Shown: positions 32,711 to 43,841 of the stretch, piece by piece
Layout of the letters: each line of letters starts with the position of its first letter
Position numbering within the stretch: the first letter of the stretch is position 1
NCBI GenBank assembly: GCA_025024175.1
Contig: QCXZ01000138.1
Location: 43,123,092 to 43,187,091 of the forward strand
DNA length: 64,000 bases
Reading direction: 5' to 3'
Source: Rhyzopertha dominica
Taxonomy: Eukaryota > Arthropoda > Insecta > Coleoptera > Bostrichidae
The notes under the pieces: model-generated
What the model saw: the letters and a program-made list of their open reading frames with translations, nothing else
Database searches by the model: none
What the model was told of the DNA's origin: nothing
Made by a program: the position numbers and the translations under genes

Positions 32711-32784
32711 ATTTAGAGTTGCCGGCTTTCAGAGTCCAGGGAACTGAAATTGTCTATGAAATTAAATCAACCAAAGGTAGGTCT
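32711..32784 (+). other. Exon-like segment, about 74 nt
   Basis: Acceptor-like TTCTGTTCGCAG, donor-like AAAGGTAGGT. One open frame reads LELPAFRVQGTEIVYEIKST. The 74 nt differ by one base in the second version (37,6xx). I do not recognise the peptide. It does not join in frame to the 80-nt segment downstream, which argues against the two being consecutive coding exons. Confidence 0.25.
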
Positions 32785-32928
32785 ATATGTATATCAATAG
32801 CTTATTATGCTGCTCTAAATGAAATAAGGTTATATTGCTCTTGTAAAGTTCCGACTACCCGATAATTGTTCGTTTACTCACAATGAACAAACTTAATTTG
32901 GTACAGCAGTTAATTTTAAGCTCAGCTT

Positions 32929-33730
32929 TAATTTTCTTGTATAGATCTTCAATTGTCAATACAAAATTATTTTTGCATGCCTCATAAATCGTACGTCGTA
33001 TTAAATTTGCGTGACCATCTTTGAAAACCCTCTATGAACCACCGTCTTTTCGCACCTTTCCGTCCTGAATTTCATTTACAGCTATATTTTTTACTGTTGA
33101 TTGTGAAATTTTGGTCATTCTACTAATTTTTGCGATGGCCCCACTTTCTCCCTATGCATTAGTCACATAATCGGTGATCGATTATAATATTCGGCTCGAT
33201 TAAACAGGAGGGAAGAAGGGGGCCAAGTTAATCGAGCCATAATATTCCTCTTCTTATGAAGGAAAAATAACTAAGAAGTTTGAAGACTTATTGAAAACAT
33301 AATACTGAAAACGACATGACTCTTAGAAAATACGCAACGTTCATAACATTCACGCAAAAGATGTAGTCTTGCAATAGATAAAATTTTAGTTTGTTTTTGG
33401 CTACCTTTATACTGTTTATAATCTATTTTTTTCCATTGTTCCAGGTATGTAGTGTTGTGCTAGTGCTAACCAGTGCCAGATGTGGATCAAGAGGAGCCAA
33501 AGGTTGCTATCTTAACCAATCACTGTAAGTTTCCAAATTTATATTTACAATATTACAATGGTACATGCAAAATTATTTTGTATGCCTCATAAATCATACA
33601 TTGCGCGTCGTTTGAAAACCTTCGACCAATCAACATCTTTTCGCAATTTCCGTCCAGAATGCTATTTACAACTATATTTCTCACAGTTGATTGCGAAATA
33701 TGGGTAAAGTCATTCTACTGGTTTTTATGA
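32929..33730 (+). repeat. Tandem exon-like unit, copy 2 plus partial copy 3
   Basis: 32,929-33,524 repeats the intron-like block and 80-nt exon-like piece (33,445-33,524) of 26,906-27,390. 33,545-33,730 repeats the first part of the block again (TGCCTCATAAATCATAC, TCTTTTCGCA, CCCCACTTTCTCC). The units lie in direct orientation. Confidence 0.65.
33192..33238. mobile_element. 47-bp insertion with TIRs and 8-bp target duplication
   Basis: The insertion has inverted ends GGCTCGATTAA / TTAATCGAGCC and is flanked by ATAATATT on both sides (33,184-33,191; 33,239-33,246). Unit 1 has a single TAATATT at the equivalent place (about 27,169), which is the empty site. An 8-bp duplication suggests a hAT-type transposase. 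Also present in the duplicated version at 38,131-38,177. Confidence 0.7.
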
Positions 33731-34656
33731 TGACCCCACTTTCTCCTTCTACGTTTTTACGTATTCATAAACATTCAGGTTCAGGTGGTAAATGATTATG
33801 ATTCCGTTTAATCATTTTCAACATTATTGTCAAAAACATCTCCGCCATTTCGAATTCTTTAACAACTTTGACGTTGATTTCACCTTCTTGTGGATGGGAA
33901 ACTTCCACCCCATTCCGCGGTCCCCCATTTTTATAATTAGTAAGAGCTATAAGTGCAGTAGTAATAACTCTTTATTGTTTTTTAACAAGCAAGTTTTAGC
34001 TTTATCTTGCACTATGTGCATTAGACGTACTATTAGTATTATTTAATAATTAAATATGCTGCATCTGTCAAGTTGAATATAGTCAGTGGTGCTTTCCTTA
34101 TTTGTAAAATTGTAGTGGCATGTTTTTCTTGTTTCGTGTTGTTTTGTAAGACTAGAAAGTATTCAAAATTCTTGTCTTTTTTCTAGTAAGTCTTTAAAAT
34201 AAAGACACGTCGTAAACATAGGGATATTATAACTTTTCCTGAAAAACAATTATTTTCAATGTGGATCACAAGTACCGAAAAGAGCGTTTATATAGCCTTT
34301 TCGAGTACACCTGGCAGATATACTTTTCAGCCGCAACAGAAATTTCTATAGAGACTTAAAAAGTCCTATAAATTTAAATAAAATCAATGTGCTCTATTTG
34401 TCGCCAAATTAAGTGAAACAACTTAAGTTATTTATTTTTATATAAAAGACCATCTTGTCACTAACCAACAATGAGAAAATCTGTTAAATTGTGTCTAAGG
34501 GTGGGTTAAGTTAACAAAAAACATAGAATTAAATATTATTAAATAAGCAACTTTTTTGTTCAAAAAGTAATCTTCTAAAAAATCACCGCGCAAATGTTTT
34601 TATGATAAAAAATTAACAACTATAACTGCAAACTTTCTAGCATGATGTTCTGGGTG
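33731..34656. other. Non-coding stretch up to the gap
   Basis: AT-rich, no gene recognised. It is repeated at 38,690-39,601 with small indels. Confidence 0.5.
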
Positions 34657-34756
34657 NNNNNNNNNNNNNNNNNNNNNNNNNNNNNNNNNNNNNNNNNNNN
34701 NNNNNNNNNNNNNNNNNNNNNNNNNNNNNNNNNNNNNNNNNNNNNNNNNNNNNNNN
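34657..34756. other. Assembly gap, exactly 100 N
   Basis: A run of exactly 100 N, a standard placeholder for a gap of unknown size. The sequence after it restarts at a point already seen 4.95 kb earlier. Confidence 0.99.
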
Positions 34757-35583
34757 CTTCCTGGTGTGGTATGTTTCTTGGATGATATTTTAATCACGGG
34801 TAGAAATGATCAGGAGCACTTAGAAAGGTTACAATGTGTTCTCGAAAAACTGCAGAGTTGCGGACTTAAAGTAAAAAAAGAAAATGTGCTTTTTTGAAAG
34901 ACAGCATAGAATATTTAGGTCACAAAATTGACAAAGAGGGATTACACACATCTGAGGAGAAAGTTGATGCAATAAAAAATGCCAACACCTAAGAACATCA
35001 CTGAATTAAAATCGTTTTTAGGAGCTGTCAATTTCTACTGTAAATTTATTCCCAATGCATCAGCATTTTAAAACCACTTTATAGCCTCTTGAAGAAAAAC
35101 GTTCCATTTGTGTGGACGGACGAATGCAAACAAAGTTTTTGTCAAGCAAAAAAGGTTTTGTTATCTTCATGTGTATTGGCACACTTCGATCCGAATCGAA
35201 CAATTAAATTAACTGTGGATGCTTCACAATTTGCTCTTGGCGCTACGTTGAGTCATTTATATGAAGATAACGTAGAAAAGCCAATTGCATTCGCTTCCAG
35301 ATTATTAAACAAATCTGAGTTAGCGTATTCACAGATTGAAAAGGAAGCGGCTGCAATTGTGTTTGGTATAAAAAAATTTTACCAATATCTTTACTGTAAG
35401 AAATTTTTACTCTACACGGATCATAAACCGTTGTTAACAATTTTTGGAAATAAAAGAGGAATTCCTATTTTTGCGGCAAACCGTCTTCAAAGGTGGGCAC
35501 ACATTTTATCCGCTTTTGATTACGAAATACGTTTTGTAAGTTCAGATAAGAACACCGCGGATTTTCTTTCCAGATGCCTATAA
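34757..35583 (+). pseudogene. Pol: RT end and RNase H (version B)
   Basis: Starts inside RT at VLPGVVCFLDDILITG. The RNase H frame at 35,089-35,583 is unbroken for 164 codons, with LTVDASQFALGATLSH, FLLYTDHKPLLTIF and DKNTADFLSR, all expected RNase H motifs. Version A breaks twice in the same stretch. The version B reading is probably the true one. Confidence 0.88.
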
Positions 35584-36766
35584 ATGAAAAAGACGACAAC
35601 ATTGATAAAATTGCTAATTTAAATTTGATCAAATTGTCATATTTACATTATTTAGACGAGTCTGATTTCGCAATCGATTTTAGAGAGATAAAAAAATTTT
35701 CTATTAAAGATCCTCTACTGAGTAAAGTAATGTACTATGTACGGAATGGTTGGCCTAGTACTTGTTCATCAGACGAACTAAAACCGTTTTTCTTAAGAAA
35801 AAATGAAATAACCATTGAACAGGATTGTTTGTTATGGGGATATAGATTGATTATTCCACACAAATTTCGGCAACAAATATTAAAAGAACTGCATAGCTCA
35901 CACATGGGTATCGTTAAAATGAAATCCATGGCTAGGGCTTATGTGTGGTGGCCAAATTTAGATGTTCAAATTGAACAACTGTCTCAAAATTGCAAAACAT
36001 GTGCAATCTTTGCTAGTAATCCACCTAAAACTTCTTTATCCACTTGGGATTGGCCAAAAGAACCGTGGACTAGGCTACATGCTGATTTTTTCGGTCCACT
36101 CTTTAACAAAAACTTTTTAGTTATTGAAGATGCAACTAGCAAATGGATTGAATGTTTTGAAGTCAATAACATTACAGCTAATAGCACAATAAAATTTTTT
36201 AGAGAACTGTTTGCTAGATTTGGATTGCCTGCTGAAATTTGTACAGATAATGCTAGCACATTTACGTCGTCCGAATTCCAATCTTTTTTAAAAAATTCAG
36301 GAATCAAACATAAAACTGGTGCTCCGTACATCCGGCGACTAACGGTTTAGCCGAAAGTGCAGTAAAAATTATGAAAAAAACTATTTTAAAGGCTTATCAT
36401 GAAAATAAAAATTGTGATTTACATTTAGTCATTAATCGTTACTTATTTCAGTACAGAAATGCAATTCATAGTACCACCGGAGAGAAACCGTCTAAGATAT
36501 TATTAGGGCGACATATAAAAACAAAATTTGACCTAATGTTACCGAAAATAGAAACGATTGTACAAGCTAAACAAGACTATCAAAAGAAATATTATACTAC
36601 TCAACAATCTCTACACTTTGCTGTAAATGATCGAGTATGGGTTCGAGATTATAGAGTAAATATGCCTCGCTGGTGTTCAGCGATAATTACTGACATATGT
36701 GGCTCAAAAACGTATGTTGTACAGACCGATTGCGGAAAGATTTGGAACGGCACGCAAATCAATTAA
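35574..36766 (+). pseudogene. Pol: integrase (version B)
   Basis: 35,574-36,350 is open for 258 codons and includes the HHCC zinc region and the first two catalytic acids (ADFFGPL, CTDNAS). The frame is lost at about 36,329, where one base is missing relative to version A. A further frame, 36,371-36,766, holds the integrase C-terminus (NRYLFQYRNAIHSTTGEKPS, WVRDYRVNMPRWCSAII). Confidence 0.88.
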
Positions 36767-37154
36767 AATCCAATAAAGTAAAGCACATACAACCGGTTTC
36801 AATCATCCCGCGATCGATCTTAGTAGTAAAGAAGAAACAACAACAGTGGAACCGGCTCGGGGGAATGAAACTTCTTGCATTACCTTAAGGCGTCGAAGCC
36901 AATTGAAACCCCGGACAGATTGGGTTGTTGGATGCTAAGAATTATTGTTTATTGTATATTAGTATGTAATTATATGTTGTTAATATTTGGACTGTTGCGT
37001 CGTTTAAGTTTGTAATACACAAATTTCCTACTGTACATATATTGGGTTCTGGATTCTTAAAATTTAGATTAGGCAGTAAGATTATTGTGATTTATTTAAA
37101 GTTCAAACATAATGAATATCATTAATTTGTAAAAATTCATTAAGGGAAGAGGTA

Positions 37155-37338
37155 TGTTAGATATGAAGCCTTTATCTATGTTTTTGCCACCTAGGCAGCT
37201 ATCCTTTGATTGTTCTTGTGTTGAGGGCAGTTGAAAATAAATGCTCGTGGCACATACTTGCATAGACTTTTATTTCTGGTCCTCGCTATCAAATTAATAG
37301 CGAATTCGTTGCTATTCATATTAGTAGCATACGTAACA
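37155..37338 (+). repeat. 3' LTR (version B)
   Basis: Same as 32,216-32,398 with small indels. Followed by GTAAG at 37,339-37,343. Confidence 0.93.
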
Positions 37339-37867
37339 GTAAGTAATTATGAAATGTTATACTTATATCATAATCTCTCGTTTTCAGCCAAATTTTCACA
37401 ATACACTGGTAAGTGAATGAAGTTATCTGAACTATCCACTTCACGAATAATAACAAATCCTAAGGTTAGTTTTTTTTGTTTCAGGAGATATTCAACGAAA
37501 TCTGAATTGTTACAAACGGTATTTTTTAGTTAAGTTATGTACATGTTAGTAAAAAATAAAATAAAACAAACTGATCCCCTTCCTTAAATCATGTCTGCTT
37601 TTGAACGAGATTACTAATTATTTTCTGAGCTTCTGTTCGCAGATTCTTCATTTAGAGTTGCCGGCTTTCAGAGTCCAGGGAACTGAAATTGTCTATGAAA
37701 TTAAATCAACCAAAGGTAGGTCTATATGTATATCAATAGCTTATTATGCTGCTCTAAATGAAATAAGGTTATATTGCTCTTGTAAAGTTCCGACTACCCG
37801 ATAATTGTTCGTTTACTCACAATGAACAAACTTAATTTGGTACAGCAGTTAATTTTAAGCTCAGCTT

Positions 37868-38464
37868 TAATTTTCTTGTATAGATCTTCAATTGTCAATA
37901 CAAAATTATTTTGCATGCCTCATAAATCGTACGTCGTATTAAATTTGCGTGACCATCTTTGAAAACCCTCTATGAACCACCGTCTTTTCGCACCTTTCCG
38001 TCCTGAATTTCATTTACAGCTATATTTTTTACTGTTGATTGTGAAATTTTGGTCATTCTACTAATTTTTTGCGATGGCCCCACTTTCTCCCTATGCATTA
38101 GTCACATAATCGGTGATCGATTATAATATTCGGCTCGATTAAACAGGAGGGAAGAAGGGGGCCAAGTTAATCGAGCCATAATATTCCTCTTCTTATGAAG
38201 GAAAAATAACTAAGAAGTTTGAAGACTTATTGAAAACATAATACTGAAAACGACATGACTCTTAGAAAATACGCAACGTTCATAAACATTCACGCAAAAG
38301 ATGTAGTCTTGCAATAGATAAAATTTAGTTTGTTTTTGGCTACCTTTATACCTGTTTATAATCTATTTTTTTCCATTGTTCCAGGTATGTAGTGTTGTGC
38401 TAGTGCTAACCAGTGCCAGATGTGGATCAAGAGGAGCCAAAGGTTGCTATCTTAACCAATCACT
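37868..38464 (+). repeat. Tandem exon-like unit 2 (version B)
   Basis: Second version of 32,929-33,524. The 80-nt exon-like segment lies at 38,385-38,464 and has no indel relative to version A, so its length is well supported. Confidence 0.7.
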
Positions 38465-39601
38465 GTAAGTTTCTCAAATTTTATATTTACAATATTACAA
38501 TGGTACATGCAAAATTATTTTGTATGCCTCATAAATCATACATTGCGCGTCGTTTGAAAACCTTCGACCAATCAACATCTTTTCGCAAATTTCCGTCCAG
38601 AATGCTATTTACAACTATATTTCTCACAGTTGATTGCGAAATATGGGTAAAGTCATTCTACTGGTTTTTATGATGACCCCACTTTCTCCTTCTACGTTTT
38701 TACGTATTCATAAACATTCAGGTTCAGGTGGTAAATGATTATGATTCCGTTTAATCATTTTCAACATTATTGTCAAAAACATCTCCGCCATTTCGAATTC
38801 TTTAACAACTTTGACGTTGATTTCACCTTCTTGTGGATGGGAAACTTCCACCCCATTCCGCGGTCTCCCCATTTTTATAATTAGTAAGAGCTATAAGTGC
38901 AGTAGTAATAACTCTTTATTGTTTTTTAACAAGCAAGTTTTAGCTTTATCTTGCACTATGTGCATTAGACGTACTATTAGTATTATTTAATAATTAAATA
39001 TGCTGCATCTGTCAAGTTGAATATAGTCAGTGGTGCTTTCCTTATTTGTAAAATTGTAGTGGCATGTTTTTCTTGTTTCGTTGTTGTTTTGTAAGACTAG
39101 AAAGTATTCAAAATTCTTGTCTTTTTTTCTAGTAAGTCTTTAAAATAAAGACACGTCGTAAACATAGGGATATTATAACTTTCCTGAAAAACAATTATTT
39201 TCAATGTGGATCACAGTACCGAAAAGAGCGTTTATATAGCCTTTTCGAGTACACCTGGCAGATATACTTTTCAGCCGCAACAGAAAATTTCTATAGAGAC
39301 TTAAAAAAGTCCTATAAATTTAAATAAAATCAATGTGCTCTATTTGTCGCCAAATTAAGTGAAACAACTTAAGTTATTTATTTTTATATAAAAGGACCAT
39401 CTTGTCACTAACCAACAATGAGAAAATCTGTTAAATTGTGTCTAAGGGTGGGTTAAGTTAACAAAAAACATAGAATTAAATATTATTAAATAAGCAACTT
39501 TTTTGTTCAAAAAGTAATCTTCTAAAAATCACCGCGCAAATGTTTTATGATAAAAAATTAACAACTATAACTGCAAACTTTCTAGCATGATGTTCTGGGT
39601 G

Positions 39602-40140
39602 TAGGCCTTGTAATTTGCTTCGCGTTGTAGAATCCCGATTTGGAAACGGTGATTTCTTCAGCTTGACTGTTCTTGCATATGATGGTAATCGATTATTAGT
39701 TGGAAATAGTGTATAACCATCGGCTGTCTCGAAGAGAATGCCATAGTTCCGTCGTTGCCATTAGATTCCCTGATTTTGCAAGTTTTCGGAATATATTTTG
39801 TTGTTTTTTCTGAAGAGCTTGATTTCGCGGTCTTTGGCTTCATTTTTCTTTGTGATTGGTAGATTTTTGCAGATCCAATAGGTATAGTTTACTTCATAGA
39901 CTGTTGAATCTTCCATTATACAAAGCAGATTTTGGCAATATTCTTATCATTCAACTTGTAAGTTTTTATTCGACAACGAAGTTTTGAAGAACCGAAATTA
40001 TATTCAAACCATGCGCGACAGATTTAGCTGTAAAGTTTTGTGTATTAAGTATTCTAATTCTACTATCTCCAGCGTATGAAATACATCATGCGTAAATACA
40101 TCTCTTTTTTTTAACGAAAGGGCCCACCTCAGTCCCCCGA
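39602..40140 (-). pseudogene. Errantivirus-type envelope remnant, copy 2
   Basis: Matches 23,170-23,720 (copy 1) with many substitutions and some indels. The same ectodomain pattern can be followed on the minus strand (CKIRES, SFEKTTKYIPKTCKI equivalents), but frameshifts split it. The membrane-anchor part is missing: the match ends at 39,602, where the probable contig junction lies. Confidence 0.5.
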
Positions 40141-40149
40141 AAATTTTCA

Positions 40150-41030
40150 ATAATTGGACGTGTGCAATGTAAATACGGCTTTTTGAATACCAAGGTGGCC
40201 ATGGAAAACGCCGAGAAAATCAGTCACACGGCTAAGCGTCAGTAGTTCTAGAAAGCTCGGCGTGCGCGTGCAGCTTCCCAAATTTTCACAAAAATTGGGT
40301 TGAAAATTCGGACCGCGGTGTGAAACAGACCGTTTCGTAGTAATTTAGTGACGTGGTGCTTCGACTAATCTAGTTTTGATCACCTTATCAAGTTCGCACG
40401 GGAAGAGATACCGGTGAGTTTTAGTTATTACTTTTTATCGCGTAGGAATCGCGTCGAAACGCCTTGTATAGGTAAATTACGCACTTGTTCGTTGGGTTTA
40501 TGTGATTGTAGTTTCGAAATTCGTTTAAATAGGATGGTTTAATCAAGTTTTGTACAATAAATGCTTCGTCCAGTTCAAAACACGGTAAAAAACTTGCATG
40601 GATGCGGAGGTAAAAACGCTACGACGCGGTGCTGGTTTTTTCATACGCCAGCGCTCGCCAAAGGTTAAATAATCTAAAACTGTTTGTTTCACTTATACGA
40701 TGAGATTTTTAGTATTGCAGTTAGGTTTGCTCATATAGGTAAATACTTTCAATGTTTTCGTTATGTTGGATGTCCAAAATCTAAATACCAGCACATAGGT
40801 TTTAAAACATAATTCAGTACTTTTTGTCTGTATCACCATAATAAACAAGAACTACGTAGGCAGTTTCTGCACTGCAATTTTTTGTCACTATTTAATTCAT
40901 TTATTTACGTGTAAATCTATTCCATGTGACCTGATCTGACCTATTTATGTTTGTAAATCACTGTTGCCGTCCACATAAGTATTTTCTTCCACAAAAATAC
41001 TTTTAAAGCAAGTTTTAATGGTACTAATTT
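40150..41030. repeat. 0.9-kb dispersed repeat, copy 2 (env-linked)
   Basis: Same as 23,728-24,640 through its length, including the splice-donor-like GATACCGGTGAGTTT and CpG-rich blocks. Copies 1 and 2 diverge near 41,025, which sets one boundary of the repeated unit. Confidence 0.8.
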
Positions 41031-41034
41031 TAAT

Positions 41035-42055
41035 GACTTCATACTTGTTTGACCATTCGTCGTCAGAATCTTCAACAAAATTTACACAGTACTAGGTTTA
41101 TAACGGAAGAATTTGACCACGTCTATATATCTTTTAGATTTTGTGACACTTGCATCAGATGTGTCCTAAATACCATTCACTTTTCACCATAACCTACAGG
41201 TTAGTCGCAAAAATTATATTCTAGTTAACTCAATAACATTTTTTGCAAATTTCCAAAAACAACAAATTTAAATTGAATTTGATATGATTACATTGCCAGT
41301 CTTCCTGTGTAAAGCGGTTTTTGTCGTGATTCAAAGTAATTTTAGATACAGGAAAAGTCAGAGAATTACATCATAAAAGCATAGATGTTTTGGAAAATTT
41401 TGCGAAATGCGTATTCGTTAAAAAGCAGTAGCTAATTACTACATGAACCATCATTGTCCTAAAATTCTTCTATGTTTTTTTTTTAAATTTGTTATAGAGA
41501 AAAATTACAAAACCAAACCCTATTTTATTTGTGAAACACTACGACCCAAAAGTATTTTAACTTCTACAGAGCCTTTCATCTACTATTTTGCTTAAATGAA
41601 GTAACCTAACTAATATCTCGCAAAGTAAAATTGACAGCGACGTGCGGTATAAAAAGAAACATCTTTCTAGTTAAGGTTTGATAGTAAACTAGGTCTTGCT
41701 AGTTTGACATAAAGTGCATAAATAAAAGCCAAACCATTCTTTAACAGTCATAAAAAAACTTAGTTGTAATTACTTGTGAATCAAAGTGTAATCTGCACAA
41801 TATACATTAGTGGATATGGTGTTTACTATGGAAGAATGCCAGAAATAATGTTTTTTGTCTGCTCTCTTGCACAAACAAAAAGATACCGTTCGAGGTCTTC
41901 TAAGTACTCGTGCAAAAATTTTTGGCTCTGTTTGGGCAAACTAGTAGGGTACACTGAAAAGTACTTATTACAAAAAGCATTTAGAATAGAAAAAACTCTA
42001 TTTATAGTATAAAGAGTGTGGTTGAAAATGCAAACGTCAGCGCCAGTTAAATTAT
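41035..42055. other. Non-coding stretch between repeat copies
   Basis: AT-rich. A 78-codon frame at 41,776-42,012 has no recognisable motif. Nothing else seen. Confidence 0.4.
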
Positions 42056-42059
42056 TAGT

Positions 42060-42650
42060 GCAATTGGTATAATTCTACCATCTTCAACATATCAAATACA
42101 TCATGCGTAAAATACAACTCTTTTTTAACCAAAGCGCCTACTTCAGTCTCCAAATCCTAAAAATTTCTAATAACTGGACGTGTGCAATGTAAATACGGCT
42201 TTTTTGAATGCCAAGGTGGCCATGGAAAACGCCGAGAAATCATTTGCACGGCCAAGCGTTAGCAGCCCTGGAAAGCCCGGCGTGCGCTTGCAGCTTCCCA
42301 AATTTTCACAAAAATTGGGTGGAAATATCGAACTGCGGTGTGAAACAGACCGTTTCGTAGTGATTTTAGTGACGTGGTGCTTCGGTGCACGGGAAGAGAT
42401 ACCGGTGAGTTTTAGTTATTACTTTTTATCGCGTAGGAATCTCGTTGAAACACCTTGTATAGGTAAATTACGCATTTTTTCGTTGCGTTTATGTGATTGT
42501 AGTTTCGAAATTCGTTTAAACAGGATGGTTTAATTAAGTTTTGTACGATTAATGTTTCGTCCAGTTCAAAACACGGTAAAACTTACATGAATACGGCAGC
42601 AAAAAAGCGCTACGATGCGGTGCTAATTTTTTCATACGCCAGCGGCCGTC
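42060..42650. repeat. Env-linked repeat, copy 3 (partial)
   Basis: 42,060-42,170 matches the upstream end of the env-like part; 42,170-42,650 matches the 0.9-kb repeat, with a deletion of about 35 bp near 42,385. The longest plus-strand frame (42,180-42,533) starts at the same place as in copy 1. After 42,650 the sequence is unrelated to the other copies. Confidence 0.75.
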
Positions 42651-42654
42651 AAAC

Positions 42655-43260
42655 GGTTTTGGAGGCGTTTTCCACCGAATACCAAACTTTTTTATTTTTC
42701 TTGGGCGATTTTCGTCAAGTACTATTTAAGTTGAAGCTGAACTGGTTTAGGTATTTGTATTTTGTTCGTCAAAACGTTCTGTTTTCGACAGCGATGATTT
42801 CCAGCAGATTTGCAATTCTAGATTTCAGCAAACTACCGTTTTCTTAAAAAATTCCATGTAATATCAGAAATAAGCTTTATGTGGTTGTTTAGTATCTATA
42901 TATACAGTCGAAGCTATTTATGAATTTTTTTGACAATAACACGACATTTCTAAAATAAAAATTATTTTTTTCTACTCGTGAAGCTCCTTTTTGCATGGAA
43001 TTTTGAGAACTGTACTGACCTAATGAACAACAAATACCATTTGTTTAACCATAACCGACTACTATTTTAAATCAGCAGCTGTCAATGTTTTTGTGGATAG
43101 TTACATATTGGTGAAATCAGTTTTTTTTAAATGTCAGTCATAAAAATAAACTTGATCATTACAAGCGTCCGAAATGTCTTTTTGCAGATATTTAATATAG
43201 CTTTGATAACATATTATTTTTGAGCATCAAATTTAGCAACTTCGCCTGCATTTAAGCTGT
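42655..43260. other. Non-coding stretch, nothing recognised
   Basis: An open frame continues to 42,847 but has no recognisable domain. No repeats seen. Confidence 0.4.
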
Positions 43261-43269
43261 TTTGTAGCC

Positions 43270-43700
43270 CTTCAAATAACGAAGTTACCCGTGCATAGAT
43301 ACGAGGGGAGGGACACCTTGTATACAAAAGTATACATATACGAGTTCTGCGAGCAAGATTCTTCACCAGCTCCTCCCCCCTCCCCAAAACTACAATTTTA
43401 CCACCGAAACACGACCATTTCTCCCCGTATAAATTTCTTTTATACCCGTTTTATTTGAAACTGGCACAAATCATCAACTGAAAAGAGAGAATTTCATATC
43501 ATCTTACGACCGCATTTTGCTCGATTACGATTTTCTACGGAATGCGCCTGAATTCAGCTTCTTCTTTTAGCATCAACGCGCACCCCTCAATATGTCTCCG
43601 AATTTATAGAATTCGACACAATGCACGTGGCGACGAATGCTTGTGCGTTCCAGGTTGCCAGTTTGCACTACATTTTCTAAACCACAGCATGTTTTAAATG
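43270..43700. other. GC-richer non-coding island
   Basis: GC- and CpG-richer than its flanks, with C-rich tracts near 43,372. No gene seen. Confidence 0.3.
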
Positions 43701-43841
43701 AGTTTCAGAACACCACATTTCCTACAAAGGAATTAGACATCCCATCTGGATGAAATTGACCTTTAATTTTAATTTAATTTAATTTTATGAAAATTGTATA
43801 TTTTTCAGTAGTATTTAAGGCACTGATTAACTACAAAAAAA

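Larger units (their letters stand above)
34757..39601 (+). repeat. Second version of 29,806-34,656 (probable false duplication)
   Basis: Begins with CTTCCTGGTGTGG, as at 29,806, and follows that region through pol, 3' LTR, exon-like units and flank to GATGTTCTGGGTG at 39,601, the very bases that precede the gap at 34,656. Differences are mostly single-base gains or losses, many in homopolymers. This looks like two contig ends that overlap by 4.85 kb and were scaffolded instead of merged. Confidence 0.9.

Noticed and set aside
34600..34797. Open frame through the N gap
   Set aside because: It consists mostly of N bases and joins two unrelated sides of an assembly gap.
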